From: Brachionus manjavacas
Taxonomy: Eukaryota > Rotifera > Eurotatoria > Ploima > Brachionidae
Assembly: GCA_019054805.1 (NCBI GenBank)
Contig: JAHQIY010000007.1
Coordinates: 1,431,501-1,495,500 of the forward strand
DNA: 64,000 nt
Reading direction: 5' to 3'
Below, in pieces: positions 26,505 through 37,087 of the stretch. The translations under genes and the position numbers were made by a program. The notes beneath the pieces are model-generated. The model was not told the DNA's origin, ran no database searches, and was given only the letters and a program-made list of their open reading frames with translations. Numbering within the stretch: the stretch's first letter is position 1; each line of letters opens with the position of its first letter.

Positions 26505-26577
26505 ATCTGTACAGCTTTGTCAGTAGAGCATGGAACTCTTAATCTCAGGGTTGTGAGTTTGAATCCCATTGACGTTT
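26505..26577 (+). pseudogene. tRNA-Lys(CUU)-like relic
   Basis: The segment follows tRNA-Lys closely: D-arm GCTTTGTCAGTAGAGC, an exact anticodon loop CTCTTAA (anticodon CTT, U33 present), variable region GGGTT, and T-arm GAGTTTGAATCCCAT. The acceptor stem does not pair (ATCTGTA against TGACGTT), and the anticodon and T stems contain mismatches. It is followed by a T-run, a Pol III terminator signal. It is either a decayed tRNA gene or the tRNA-derived head of a SINE. It lies about 50 bp beyond the 3' end of the ERICH6-like gene. Confidence 0.75.
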
Positions 26578-26629
26578 TTTTACTTTATTTAAAAATTATA
26601 AAAGTTTTTAGAAAAAGAAATAATAAAAA

Positions 26630-29600
26630 TTATTTAATTGTTTGGTATGAAAAATTGATTGAACCTTTTTTGGACATAGAATCAAGAGATAGTTTGTCAC
26701 GTTCGGTTGATATTAAAGAAGAATGATTGAACGAAATACGAGAAACTATTGATGCTGTCTTTGGATTGTTAATTTTTGGCAATTTAACATAAAATATATC
26801 TTCTTCATCTTTTTTCAATTTTTTTAGCTTTTCCTCTTCCAAATTGCTGGGAAAGCCCTTGGTTAAAATTTTAAGCAGCAAGCTTAAATAAAATTTAAAA
26901 AAATTAATTGTAAAAAATTTATTTGATTTTTGATTACTCTGATTTTTCTTTCAATTTTTGACACTCCGGGTCATTCATTGTATTTTTGAAGTATTCAAAT
27001 TTTTTCTTTGAATTCTAAAATACAATTTTTTTAATATATTTAATTTATTGAATAATAAATATTACATCCGGATTTTTGGTTTTAGTGCTTACAATAAATT
27101 TACAGCTTGATTGTTTGGATCTGAAAACAAATACAATTCTGTCACGGCTAAACATTTTTATGCTCATGCAGTCATTAAGCCTTGATATGATAGGACGGAA
27201 AGTGTTCATTTTTGAATCTGATGGCCATAGCCATCTTCGAATGCACTTTCCATTCTCATCAAAATTAATTGCTCCGTAATAGTTCAAGTGATACCTTTAA
27301 ATTTTTATTTTTGATATTAGAAAAATATAATTAAATTGATAACAAAACCTTAATTTTCCACTACAGTAATTACAAAAACCATTTCCGTTTGAATCAAAAT
27401 AAGCTAATGGAATCGAATTCTTATCTTGATCACTGAATGCTATAAAAGATCTAAAATTTCCGAACATAGAAATTACAATAGCAATTTTTCCTTTTTTAAA
27501 ATTTATCTCTTAAAAATGTATTTTTAGTAACGAATTTGATATACCATTCGGATAATAAATAGTTCCTGTTTGATCAGATAAAATTAGTTCGAAAAGACTC
27601 CCATTGCTATAATACTTGTAACTTGTTTTAGTGAATTGCATGGGCTAAATTATTTTCAAATAAATAAAAAATTATCAAGAATTTTTTTTACAATTTTTTC
27701 TACTAAATCAAAGACAGAAATATTTCTATCTCTTTGGGGTTCAGGCTCTGTTTCTTTCTCGTTTTTTTTAGAGGCATTCTTGTATAAAACTGTCCATCCT
27801 AAAATCAAACTGAAAATTTTTTTAATTTAATCTTGAAATCCAAATTACCTTGATCAATGAATTCCCTATTCGACAAAGCATAATTAATTTTATCTTTGGC
27901 TTTTTCTTCAGACGATTTGAAGCTAACAACGTTTGAAAGTGGTTCTCCAAGATTGGAAATTTTTTCCGATTCTTCTTTTATTTGATCCTTTTCCAAGATA
28001 CTTGAAATCCCTGTAATTAACTAATTAAAATTTTTTGAATCGTTCATAGTCACAAATAATAAATTGTAGAAAAAAATCAATGGAACTTATAAAATACTAA
28101 ATAATTATAAAAATAATTGTCCCTATTCTGTCCTAGTGGATAATGAGGAGGTACTCATCTCCTTTTCATGTACCTTTTTGAGCAACGGCTCCGATCTGAC
28201 AGAGAGGCTACTGCATCGAGATGATCATCTACACCGCAATTATTACCCAGTCGAAACTGGTACCCCTTTTTTTATGATGAAATAGGTTTAAACACTCGCC
28301 ACGTACTGCAAAGATATTTTGAAGATTTTTTCACCCCCAGCGGGTTTTGAACCCTGAAATAATCAATAACCAGTTTATTTTTTTTAAGATAATTTTAAAA
28401 TTTTGCCTTTCAAATATTTAATTTTGACTAAAGCTTAGTTAAAAAGATGTATTCTAGAAAATAATTTAAAAAAATTCACAGTCAATTTTAATCTTAAGAC
28501 TAACAGAAAAAAAGTCGATTTGTACCTAAAATAAGAAATTTAATTAAAAGAAATTCCGAAAGACTGATAAGATTCGAAAATTCGAACTTAAAAAGTTTTT
28601 TTTTCCATTCCTTACACGCAGATTCTGCATTCAAGTTTTGAGAAATTTTTTATTTTTTAAAGAATCTTTTCAATATTTTTGGCTAATTCTGTGTTGAGAA
28701 TTTTTTAAGTGTTTCGTAAAAATAAAATCCATTTCGGCATTTCGTAATTGGATCTCTAGTTTAAGATAAATCAAAAATTCTACATTTTTTTTTTTTGATT
28801 TTATCCTTTTAATTTTTTTAAAATTTATTATGATTTAATTAGAAATTTAGTTCGAATACCACTAAATTTTATTAAAATACTTCAAATTTCTATATTTTTT
28901 TCCAGACATTAAATTTAATTTCTCAATTATTGAAATTATACAAAAGAAAAAAAATTATTAACAATAAATAAAATAGAAATCCGATATTTTTAGCTTTTTT
29001 TTCGATCCTTTTTCTTTAAAAAGGAAAACTAATTTAAAACAAGGTACCTTTATTTAATAATATAAGATTAAAAAATACATTAAAATAAAAAAATTTTTTT
29101 TTTCTTTAATTGACAAAAAATTAACTAAAATGACTATAGAAAATACTATTTTTATTAATTACTTACTGATCTAAACATTTTAAAAACTTATTATTGATAT
29201 TAATTTTTTTATCAAATTTCACTATTTCTATTGATATAATGCTCCTTCAGATTAAAAATAAAATAAATAAGATTATACATTTAAATAGGGAAATTGAAAT
29301 ATGAAATGAATAGGTTTTAAATGTTCAACTATTGATAGGTTTCTAAAAATTATAGGAAATGATAAGGTAGCAATTACAACATTACATGCTTTTTTTAATT
29401 TATTTTTCATTTTATAATTTTTACATCTATCAAAATTACTTTAGCGTTAATTTTTCTAAAATTATTTTACTAATTTAAAAAGGATAGCTTAAAAATGGTC
29501 AATTAAAAAATTTAAATTTGAAAAAAGTTTTAAAATCCAAATTTTTTTATCAAAATTTAATAAATATATACCTTAAGATAATTTCAGGAAATTGTTCAAT

Positions 29601-30693
29601 TTTGATTAAAATGTTAATTCGTGGAAATTTCAAAAGTTAAATTCTTTAAACCCCAATCCTCTTTACTTCCTAAGTTTTTTAATTAAATTAACTTGTTAGC
29701 AGGAGCATATTTTAAATTGCCCTGCTTTAAATTTTTAAATTAGTAAGATACTTTTATTGATGGTTAAAATAGCAGCTGATTCATTTGGCTTGATAGATTG
29801 CTTTTTGACCACTTTATTGTATCGTATTGGCTTATCAAATTTTATTTTAAATTTCGGTTTGGTAACATTTCTTTCCAATTTTCTTTAATAAAAAATTTAA
29901 CAAAAAAAATTCCAACCAATATCTCAATACTTTATTTCAGATATTCTTTTTTGAATTAAAGCTTTCTTTTTTTTAATTTCTTCCATATAAGCACTTGATC
30001 TAAAGTTATCAATAGTAATACTTTGCCGCAGTGCTTCCTGGAAGCGACTGTGCTCAATTAGACCTTCTACATATTCTTTGTAGTCTGAGCAGCAATTCTG
30101 GAAATTAAAGTTAAAACTTTTGAAAAAAAAAGTCATCAACAAATACGTTTGAGTCTTGCCAGTTAAAAGTAGATTTTTGACAAAATTGGCAAATAATTTC
30201 TCCATTTAGATATTCGTCAAGAGTATGACGAAAAAAAATTTGTGTTTGATTAACTATTTCATCGTCAAAATATTTATCAAATGACAGCCTCGATGCAATT
30301 CTGCTAATTTTGTTGGTAAATCTTAAAATCTTTGGAAGTCCGATTTCTACATGATCTTTATAAAATTCTGTAAAACTGCTTTCCTCATCACTTTCTAAAG
30401 CAGCCAATTTAAATTATTTAATTTAAATTTTTTTTAGATACCAGAGTGTTGATCAATTGATAAATGATCTTCATTTGACAAATCCAGACTTCTATTTTGA
30501 TTATCGAAACTAAAACTTTTTTTTGTTAAAATTGATTCGTTTGACAGAGATTTAAAAAAAGCTAAATCAACTAAAAAAAATTACTTTTATTAAATATTTT
30601 TTTGAAAAATATGAAACCTTTAGGTGACGATTGAGATGATTCAGATATAGAAGATAGCGATTCTATTTCGTTTGAAATTCCGCTTAGCGACAT
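26630..30693 (-). CDS. ERICH6/FAM194-like protein, 12 exons
   Basis: Rebuilt by eye as complement(join(26630..26882,26938..27014,27066..27294,27349..27490,27545..27644,27692..27798,27849..28010,29752..29882,29931..30097,30147..30394,30442..30570,30618..30693)), 606 aa; every phase agrees. Introns are 47-55 bp except one of 1,741 bp holding a dispersed repeat. The N-terminus (MSLSGISNEIESLSSISESS) is Ser/acidic. A middle region has a Cys-containing block (ICQFCQKSTFNWQ, NCCSDYKEYVEGLIEH). The C-terminal part resembles the FAM194/ERICH6 domain: FIDQGWTVLYKN, YYSNGSLFELILSD, TIYYPNGKIAIVIS, YFDSNGNGFCNYCSGKLRYH, AINFDENGKCIRRWLWP. These repeated Y-x-x-G strands are typical of that family, whose molecular role is poorly known (the human genes are mainly testis-expressed). 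The start lies just after a CTCTCAG acceptor-like site. The identity rests on recalled family patterns, not a search. Confidence 0.78.
28109..28375 (-). repeat. Dispersed repeat copy B, candidate SINE
   Basis: The body (28109-28296) matches copy A at 10294-10477 in the opposite orientation. Read on the minus strand, the body is preceded by a tRNA T-arm-like GGGTTCAAAACCCG (28341-28354), which contains a B-box matching GGTTCRANNCC. This suggests a tRNA-derived SINE with 5' at about 28375. No clear A-box was found upstream of it. It sits in the long intron of the ERICH6-like gene, in the gene's sense orientation. Confidence 0.7.
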
Positions 30694-32950
30694 TCTGAGA
30701 GAAAATGGCAATATTCGATTTAATTTGATGGCACAGCTTGAACAATCTGCTAAGAGTTATATTAGAAAAAACTTAAATACATAGTTCCTATGCAACCTTT
30801 TTTTCCTAGATCTTTAAATGTTTTAGCTGAAATACAATGGCACTAAGTTAAATTATTTTTTATAATTTTCTTCTTTCTTTTGCCTTAAGTAAAGTAATTT
30901 AATTGTGATTTTTTCTTTCTTTTAAGCATTATTAAATAAATCTGAAAGCTAATTTTTAGAATTTTACTGTTTTCGTTTCAGGAAACAGAATTTAGTTAAA
31001 AAATAAACAAAAAGTTGTTTTCAATAAACAAGAATAAAAATTTTGTAATTAATATTCTAGTATGAACAAATTTTTGAGGAGAATAATTAAAATTGAAAAT
31101 TTGAATATATTTTTTAAATTAGTTTTAAGGCTTTTACTTAGTTAAATCATTTTTCTTTTTTTTTTTCAATTGAAATTTTAGCATGCTGAAAACCTTCAAG
31201 TTTTTGGTTCGAAATTAAATTCTAGTCCAATTCAATCTATAGATCAATCTAAGAGATCTATAGATCTCTTGAATTAAAAGATTATTGAAGCACACAGTTT
31301 CATCAAAAAACTAAATAAATCTAGTATTTTATCAATAAAATTGTGATTATTTAAAATTCTATTTTTTTCTATTTTATTTGAATTTTCCTCAAAATCTTAA
31401 TCTTATAAGGTAGCCAAGTCAGGAGGCCCTATTTTTTAATTGAATTTTTTGCAACCATTTTGTTCGAAAACTTCAAAATAGTCACTCAATTTCCCCGATT
31501 TTTTTTGTCACCAGTTAACCACAGGCGGTTAATTGTGTGAGGTCCAAAAAAGTTAAAGCGACTAACAAGATTTCACCCTAAAATAATTACCCCGAAATTT
31601 AACCCTAAATGAAGCATCTTGACCCCTTTTACCCATTTAAACCATAGGAATAATTTTTTTTAATTTTTCAATAAATTTATTTAGCAATTATTTAATTGAT
31701 TATTAATTATTCTTTTGTACAAAATAAACTTAGTTTATACGATTTTATTTCATTTTATAACAATTAGTAAATAATTTAAAAAAAAGCCAAATAAAACAAG
31801 AGTGAGTTTTAAGAAGATTTAATAAAAGAGGAAAGTAACATATGCAAAATAACTTCTTCTTGTTTATTGAAAGCCGCTGGAGTCCAACATCAGTTGATTT
31901 AAATCGTCAAATCAAGTTATTAACAAGAGTTTGTCTTGCAATGCTGCAAAATTTTAAAGTAAATTGAAATGGACACTTTTTTTTGATAAGAGAAAATTTT
32001 ATGAAAGCGAGAAAGAGAAAACGTATTTTTAATAATTGAAAAAATTACGCCACTGCATATTAATAAGGTTAAATGAGTTAAATAGAGTAATATTTGAAGT
32101 AATTGGGTGATTTTTTTGACTAAACGATTTAAACTGTTTAACCCTCTAAGGCCTAATAATTAACCCCATTAAATGTATCATAAACAGCATATCTTAAAAT
32201 TCTGAAAATATTCCCATATATCCTTGAAAATGTGTAATCAAACTTTAAGAGAAAAAAAAATGTTAAATATTTTTGAAAAATATATCACACATATCATTCA
32301 ATTACTCTCTTCGAGTTCTTCATTATCTTTCAAAATGAAGAAGATGTTTTTCATTTTTGGCCACCCTATTAACACATAACTTCTTTAGACGTCGTTACCA
32401 TTATCCAAGAAAAAATTAAAATTTTATAAAATACGTCATTAAAACCTGAAATTTATTCTTTAAATTCAACATTAGATATCGAAGCAACAGACGAATAAAT
32501 AAAAAATTCTATAATTTTTTTTTCATTCTTCCGAATTTTTATGCTCATTATATCGAACAAAAACCTAATTTAATTTAAAAGCTCAAATTTAGGTTTAAGA
32601 TTAGTACATTCAATGTAATTTTTATTGTTATTTTTATTGATTAGTTTCTTTTCATAAAAAGAGGAGGAAAGAAATCGGAGTAGCTAATTTTAGTTTGTAC
32701 TTTAAATTAAAATACTTATTTAAATTTAATTGATTTTATTTTTTTAAATTATGTTTGTTGGAATTTCAAAAAAAAATTAAATTTTTTTGTGCGCAATTTC
32801 TGCTAATTCAATATAGTTTAATTCTTTGTTCATAACTCAAAATTAAAAAACCATTAAATCTAAAAGTTGTTTAAAATTTTCTCTAGTTTCAAAATCTGCA
32901 TAAATCATGTAGTGTTTTTAGGTTCATTTCGTTATGAAATTTTTTCCCTT

Positions 32951-33002
32951 AATATCATTTAGAACAAGTATAAGTTAAATCATCCTTGTTCTAAATGATA
33001 TT
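32951..33002. repeat. Perfect 18-bp inverted repeat (hairpin)
   Basis: AATATCATTTAGAACAAG at 32951-32968 is the exact reverse complement of 32985-33002, with a 16-nt loop. Pairing continues weakly outward (TTCC with GGAA after a mismatch). It could be a small-RNA precursor or the remnant of a short inverted-repeat element. Confidence 0.85.
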
Positions 33003-33652
33003 TTGGAAAAAAAAAACATAAAACCTAAAAGGTCTTTGACAGAAATATTTTAAAATAACTTATCATGTGTATTACAATTGAACGGGATGCACTCTTAATG
33101 CTTTTGGAAATGCTTGACAACTCTTATCTCAAAATAAAATTTTTGACCTCTACTCCCTATAATTTCGTCATTTTGGGTTTTTTTTAAACAGCGAAAACCA
33201 AATTTAGGAGATAGTTTTGAAATTTATGATTCCTATATATTACAAGGTAAGCAATAGCAATAATTTAGTAGCAATAATGGTAATAGTGCAATATCTTTGA
33301 ATTACAGTAATTTTATTAAAGCTAACTTCATCAATTTCATTTCCTCGCTTTACCTTTTTTTCTGCTTCTTCGTGGGAAAAAGGAAATTTAAATTACAGGA
33401 AAAGCGAGGAACAGGAACAAGAAAAGGACAGGAAAGCAAGAGTAAAGGAAAGAAACGTTGAAGTAAGTTTTAATATGTACTTTACTTTAGGGTCATATTA
33501 TTCTTATCAGTAAAAAATCACACTTTATTACTATATTTAATATATTTATTTATGACTTAAAAATTCAAGGCAAAATGATAAAAAGAAATGAAATAAAGAA
33601 CAATAAAAATATCTAAAAATTGAATAACTATTTTTCTAAAAGCATAAAATTA

Positions 33653-33823
33653 GTTCTGTGAATGCAACACAGTGCAATATTCAAAGTTGCATCAAATATC
33701 AAGGTCTGCTGAATTTGCAGGGTTAAATTTCAATATAATCGAGCGTAGTAGATTTTGCACATCATTAGCAGACATTGACAGTTGATAAAACTTTGAATGT
33801 TGCACTATGTTCTATTCACATAA
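33653..33823. repeat. Long imperfect inverted repeat, about 60-bp arms
   Basis: The left arm (33653-33713) begins GTTCTGTGAATGCAACACAG. The right arm (33764-33823), read as reverse complement, begins GTTATGTGAATAGAACATAG. By eye about four fifths of the bases agree across the arms, including the run ATTCAAAGTT. The loop is about 50 nt. It could be a foldback/MITE-type element or a long hairpin RNA source. No target-site duplication was evident. Confidence 0.8.
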
Positions 33824-35956
33824 CTTGTTTTAAACTTTAAAAAAAAAATTATTCAATTTTTTTAAATTTCGTTCTGTTCTTTTTTACTGGACTTCAAAAA
33901 ACCCTAAAGAATCAATAATTATTTTTTAAAAAAGAAAAAAGAAAATTCAATAACTTGAAAATGCTTTTTAATCACCAAATAATGCAAAGATGATCACCAA
34001 TTATTTAAATTTCAATATTTTTCATAAAAATTTATTTGATAACCAAAAAATATCAATCACTTTTAAATTAATTTAAATCACTAGAAAATATAATTCTAGT
34101 TTTTTCGCGTTTATTTAAATAATACTTTAGTTAACTTGCCCTCTTGATCTCTTTTGACCTATCTCAGTTTTTTTTTGCAGTATTAGGAATTTTGACATAT
34201 TAATCTAAAATATTTTTAAATCATATAATTATATGATTCAAGGCCTTTGTATTGGACCAAAGATCCAAACCAGCCTAAAGAAAATGTCTACAAAAATTCT
34301 AAAATCTTCAAATTTTTAAAATAAAACATTGGTGTATAACTATCCAATTTAATATTTTTAATATAAATAATTTTTTGAAATAAATAATAATAATAATAAT
34401 AAATATCATTAACTTGTTGATCATCTGTTGAATTCCATTTTGTAAAAAATCAATCAATCAATGAAAAAAATTCGACATGAGCTCAACAATTAACTCTTTA
34501 AAACCAAACCAATACTTTTAAACTTTTATTGAATTTTAATTAAAAAAATTTAACATTGAAAAAACTTACAAAATTTTAAATTTTTTAAAGACAAATATTG
34601 TATCTCTTTTTTAGCAATTTCTGTGATTTTCCAGAATATTCCGTAATATTACGTCAGATTTAAAAAAATTACGTTACTTTACAAACTAAATTTGATCTGA
34701 GATAATGTAATCTTATTAAATTATACGTAATATTTCGTAAAATTAGGTTAAAAAATGCATCGTTTTTTTTTAACCACTGAAAACAAAAAAAAACAATTAT
34801 TTTTAAGTTTGGAACTTTTTTTTTTAAAAAAAGAGTACTTAAATCATTAAACTTGGCATTCTTTTAGATTAATTGTAAGCTCCAAGATAGTAATTAACTC
34901 TAAAAATTTAATAAAATGACAAAACATAATTTTCACCGTTCATATCCTTTTCATTTTCAAATTCATAGCCAAATATTTTTAAGTTTAAACTATTTCAATA
35001 ATTTAAAATAGAATGTTTTATTTTCAATTGCTTTTGCAACTCAATAATCTTATTACATCTATTAAATGTATGTTTTTTAATAAGAATTTTTATTTAATAG
35101 CCTTCCATACTGAATAGGAGCAAAATACGGTATATATATTACTCTGCTTTTTCTCCTTTGCAGCAGTTTATTTTTGTCTTTAGTTAAACAGTAAAGAAGA
35201 ATAGCGACTCTTTTGAATTTATTTTAATTTTATCTCTTTTTTTATTGAAAATTTCATTTAAAATTTAGCTTCAGAGCATTTTATTTTTCTTCATCATTTT
35301 AACTAATAAATTACAAGATTAATTGATTTTAGAAAATAGAAAAATGTTTGAAAATCATGTCACTCATTTTTAATTGTATTTTTAGACGGCATTTAAAAAA
35401 ATTATTCTGCACTGACAAAATAAAACCTATTTTATAGATAGGTTTTATTTTTATTTTATTTTATTTTAGTTCTAATTAAGCTATTTAATAATGTTATTCT
35501 CTAAGATTGTAAGGAATGAACTTAAATTGTGACGTTTTCTCATAGTTGATGATGAGATTTGGACAAAAAGATTTATCATAATTGTCTGGAACTTCCTTCC
35601 GATTTGTGGTGCTATAGTTCAAGATTTTGATTTTTATTGTCACCTCAAAATCATTAATCTGATGTAAAAATAATTAATTAGTCAAAAAAGTATTTTTATC
35701 ACTCAAATCATTATTTTATCAGTCATCATATGAAGTTTTTTTGTCAGTAGATTTAGTCTTTTTTGTCAGTAAAATTAAATTTTTTTGTCAATCCATTAAT
35801 TGATGGCCTTTTTTTAAAACTTTTTTTTGGAATTTCTCTTTATTTTTGCTGTATCTGAATTAATTTATAAATTTATGCGTTCATGAAGTAAATTTACATT
35901 AAGAAGCCTTTAATAAACTTATATGTTAGTGCAGAACTGAGTTATAATGATGCATC

Positions 35957-36175
35957 GGTTATTAGACTGGTGGGTTTTAGATGAAGACTCCATTGTGTAA
36001 TTACTAGCTTTCTTTCCTGAACAGTTCAATAATTAAACATTTAGCACATGCCATTATTTTTCGATTTTTCAATCTAATTTTACTTTTACTTTATTTTATT
36101 TTACTTTAACTTTAGATTTTATTTGATTTTTTTCTGAGGGAGCTTTAACTCGGCACAGATACATTTTAATAATAA
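35957..36175 (+). mobile_element. 3' fragment of the 42-46 kb LINE family
   Basis: The stretch AGACTGGTGGG, then ACTCCATTGTGTAATTACTA, then TTTCCTGAAC, and finally CTGAGGGAGCTTTAACTCGG with CACAGA follows the last ~250 bp of the elements at 22.3-22.5 kb and 46.3-46.7 kb in order. It is the most diverged of the three copies, with no coding capacity. Confidence 0.75.
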
Positions 36176-36928
36176 TCGAATTTTTTGCAAATTTAAAATG
36201 TGCAAGACAGAGCAGGTGGTGTAACTACTCATCGAAAAAACAAAGAAAAAAAAAAGAACCTTAAATTTAAGAAAATGGTTTGAATTTTTATAATTTTTAT
36301 ATTTTCGAAAACTAAAATAATTGATAAGTATTTGAACATTAATTCGGAGAAAATAAAAGCTTTTTGAAATGTGAATAAATTAATTTAAAATTTATTTTTT
36401 TTTAATTTCAAAATTTTTCACCTTCTCAGATTCTTAATTTAAATATCTAATCAACACTGGACATGGCCTTGTGCGATATTTAATCGTGCTATTTTATTCA
36501 CCAAAAGAGTTATCATAATTTTAAGACTAAAGATTAGGCCTGAACAAAGTTAAAATAAAGACAAAAAAAATGTCGTCTACCGCTAAGTTTAATTTATTCG
36601 ATTCATCTTTCAGAGAGTCCATTTTGGTTCTGTGTTACTAATTAACATCTCATAGGCGAATTAATTTCCCAATCCGATTGAAACAAACTCATATCAAGAG
36701 CCAAAACCCGGGGTCTTGAGGACGACCTGCATATCCGAATACATTATTTATGGCGGCGTGTGTTCATGCGTCTGCCATACAGTCTTTTCTTTTCTATGTA
36801 CAAGAATCTAAACAAAAAGAATAGAGCAAAAAAAAAGAAAAAAAAACTAATGTACGTTATTTGAGCAAAAATTTGAATTTCTAAAAAAAAAATTTTTCTT
36901 CTCACAGGCCCGGTGTGTACCATCTGAG

Positions 36929-36936
36929 TATAAATA
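36929..36936 (+). promoter_or_regulatory. TATA box of the PTB gene
   Basis: TATAAATA lies about 150 bp before the start codon. It sits inside a less AT-rich stretch and about 35 bp before a candidate 5'-UTR splice donor. Confidence 0.55.
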
Positions 36937-36969
36937 CACAACCGGTCCGGCGACAACCATGTCACAATC

Positions 36970-37027
36970 GTAAATTTTAATTTCGCAAAATTTCTAATTT
37001 TTTCTTTTTTTTTTTGTCAACCAACAG
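36970..37027 (+). other. Candidate 5'-UTR intron of the PTB gene
   Basis: ATC|GTAAAT donor at 36970 and a strong acceptor at 37027: an 18-nt run containing almost only T followed by CAACCAACAG. The size (58 bp) fits the other introns in this window. The leader after it (37028-37087) is pyrimidine-rich. Confidence 0.6.
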
Positions 37028-37087
37028 AGTTTCTTTCAATCTAAATTTTCGATTTTCGACTCTTTTTATTTTCACTTTTTCTCAATC

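Larger units (their letters stand above)
30694..35956. other. Gene-poor region with hairpins
   Basis: No protein-coding exon could be supported. It contains the two inverted repeats listed separately (32951-33002 and 33653-33823) and a degenerate 22-23 bp tandem motif (TTTTTTGTCAGTA-like, about 35735-35800). A less AT-rich patch at about 31500-31640 has no open frame of note. Confidence 0.5.

Noticed and set aside
26934..26936. In-frame TAA first taken as the end of the ERICH6-like gene
   Set aside because: A GTAATC donor overlaps it and a phase-matched acceptor at 26883 opens a further 83-codon exon with protein-like sequence, so splicing is preferred; RNA data would decide.
31500..31640. 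CCCTAAA/ACCCTAAA-like words, considered as interstitial telomere repeat
   Set aside because: The words are scattered and not in tandem; chance is more likely.
36744..36965. 73-codon minus frame upstream of PTB
   Set aside because: It includes a long poly-Phe stretch and overlaps the PTB promoter; no support as a gene.
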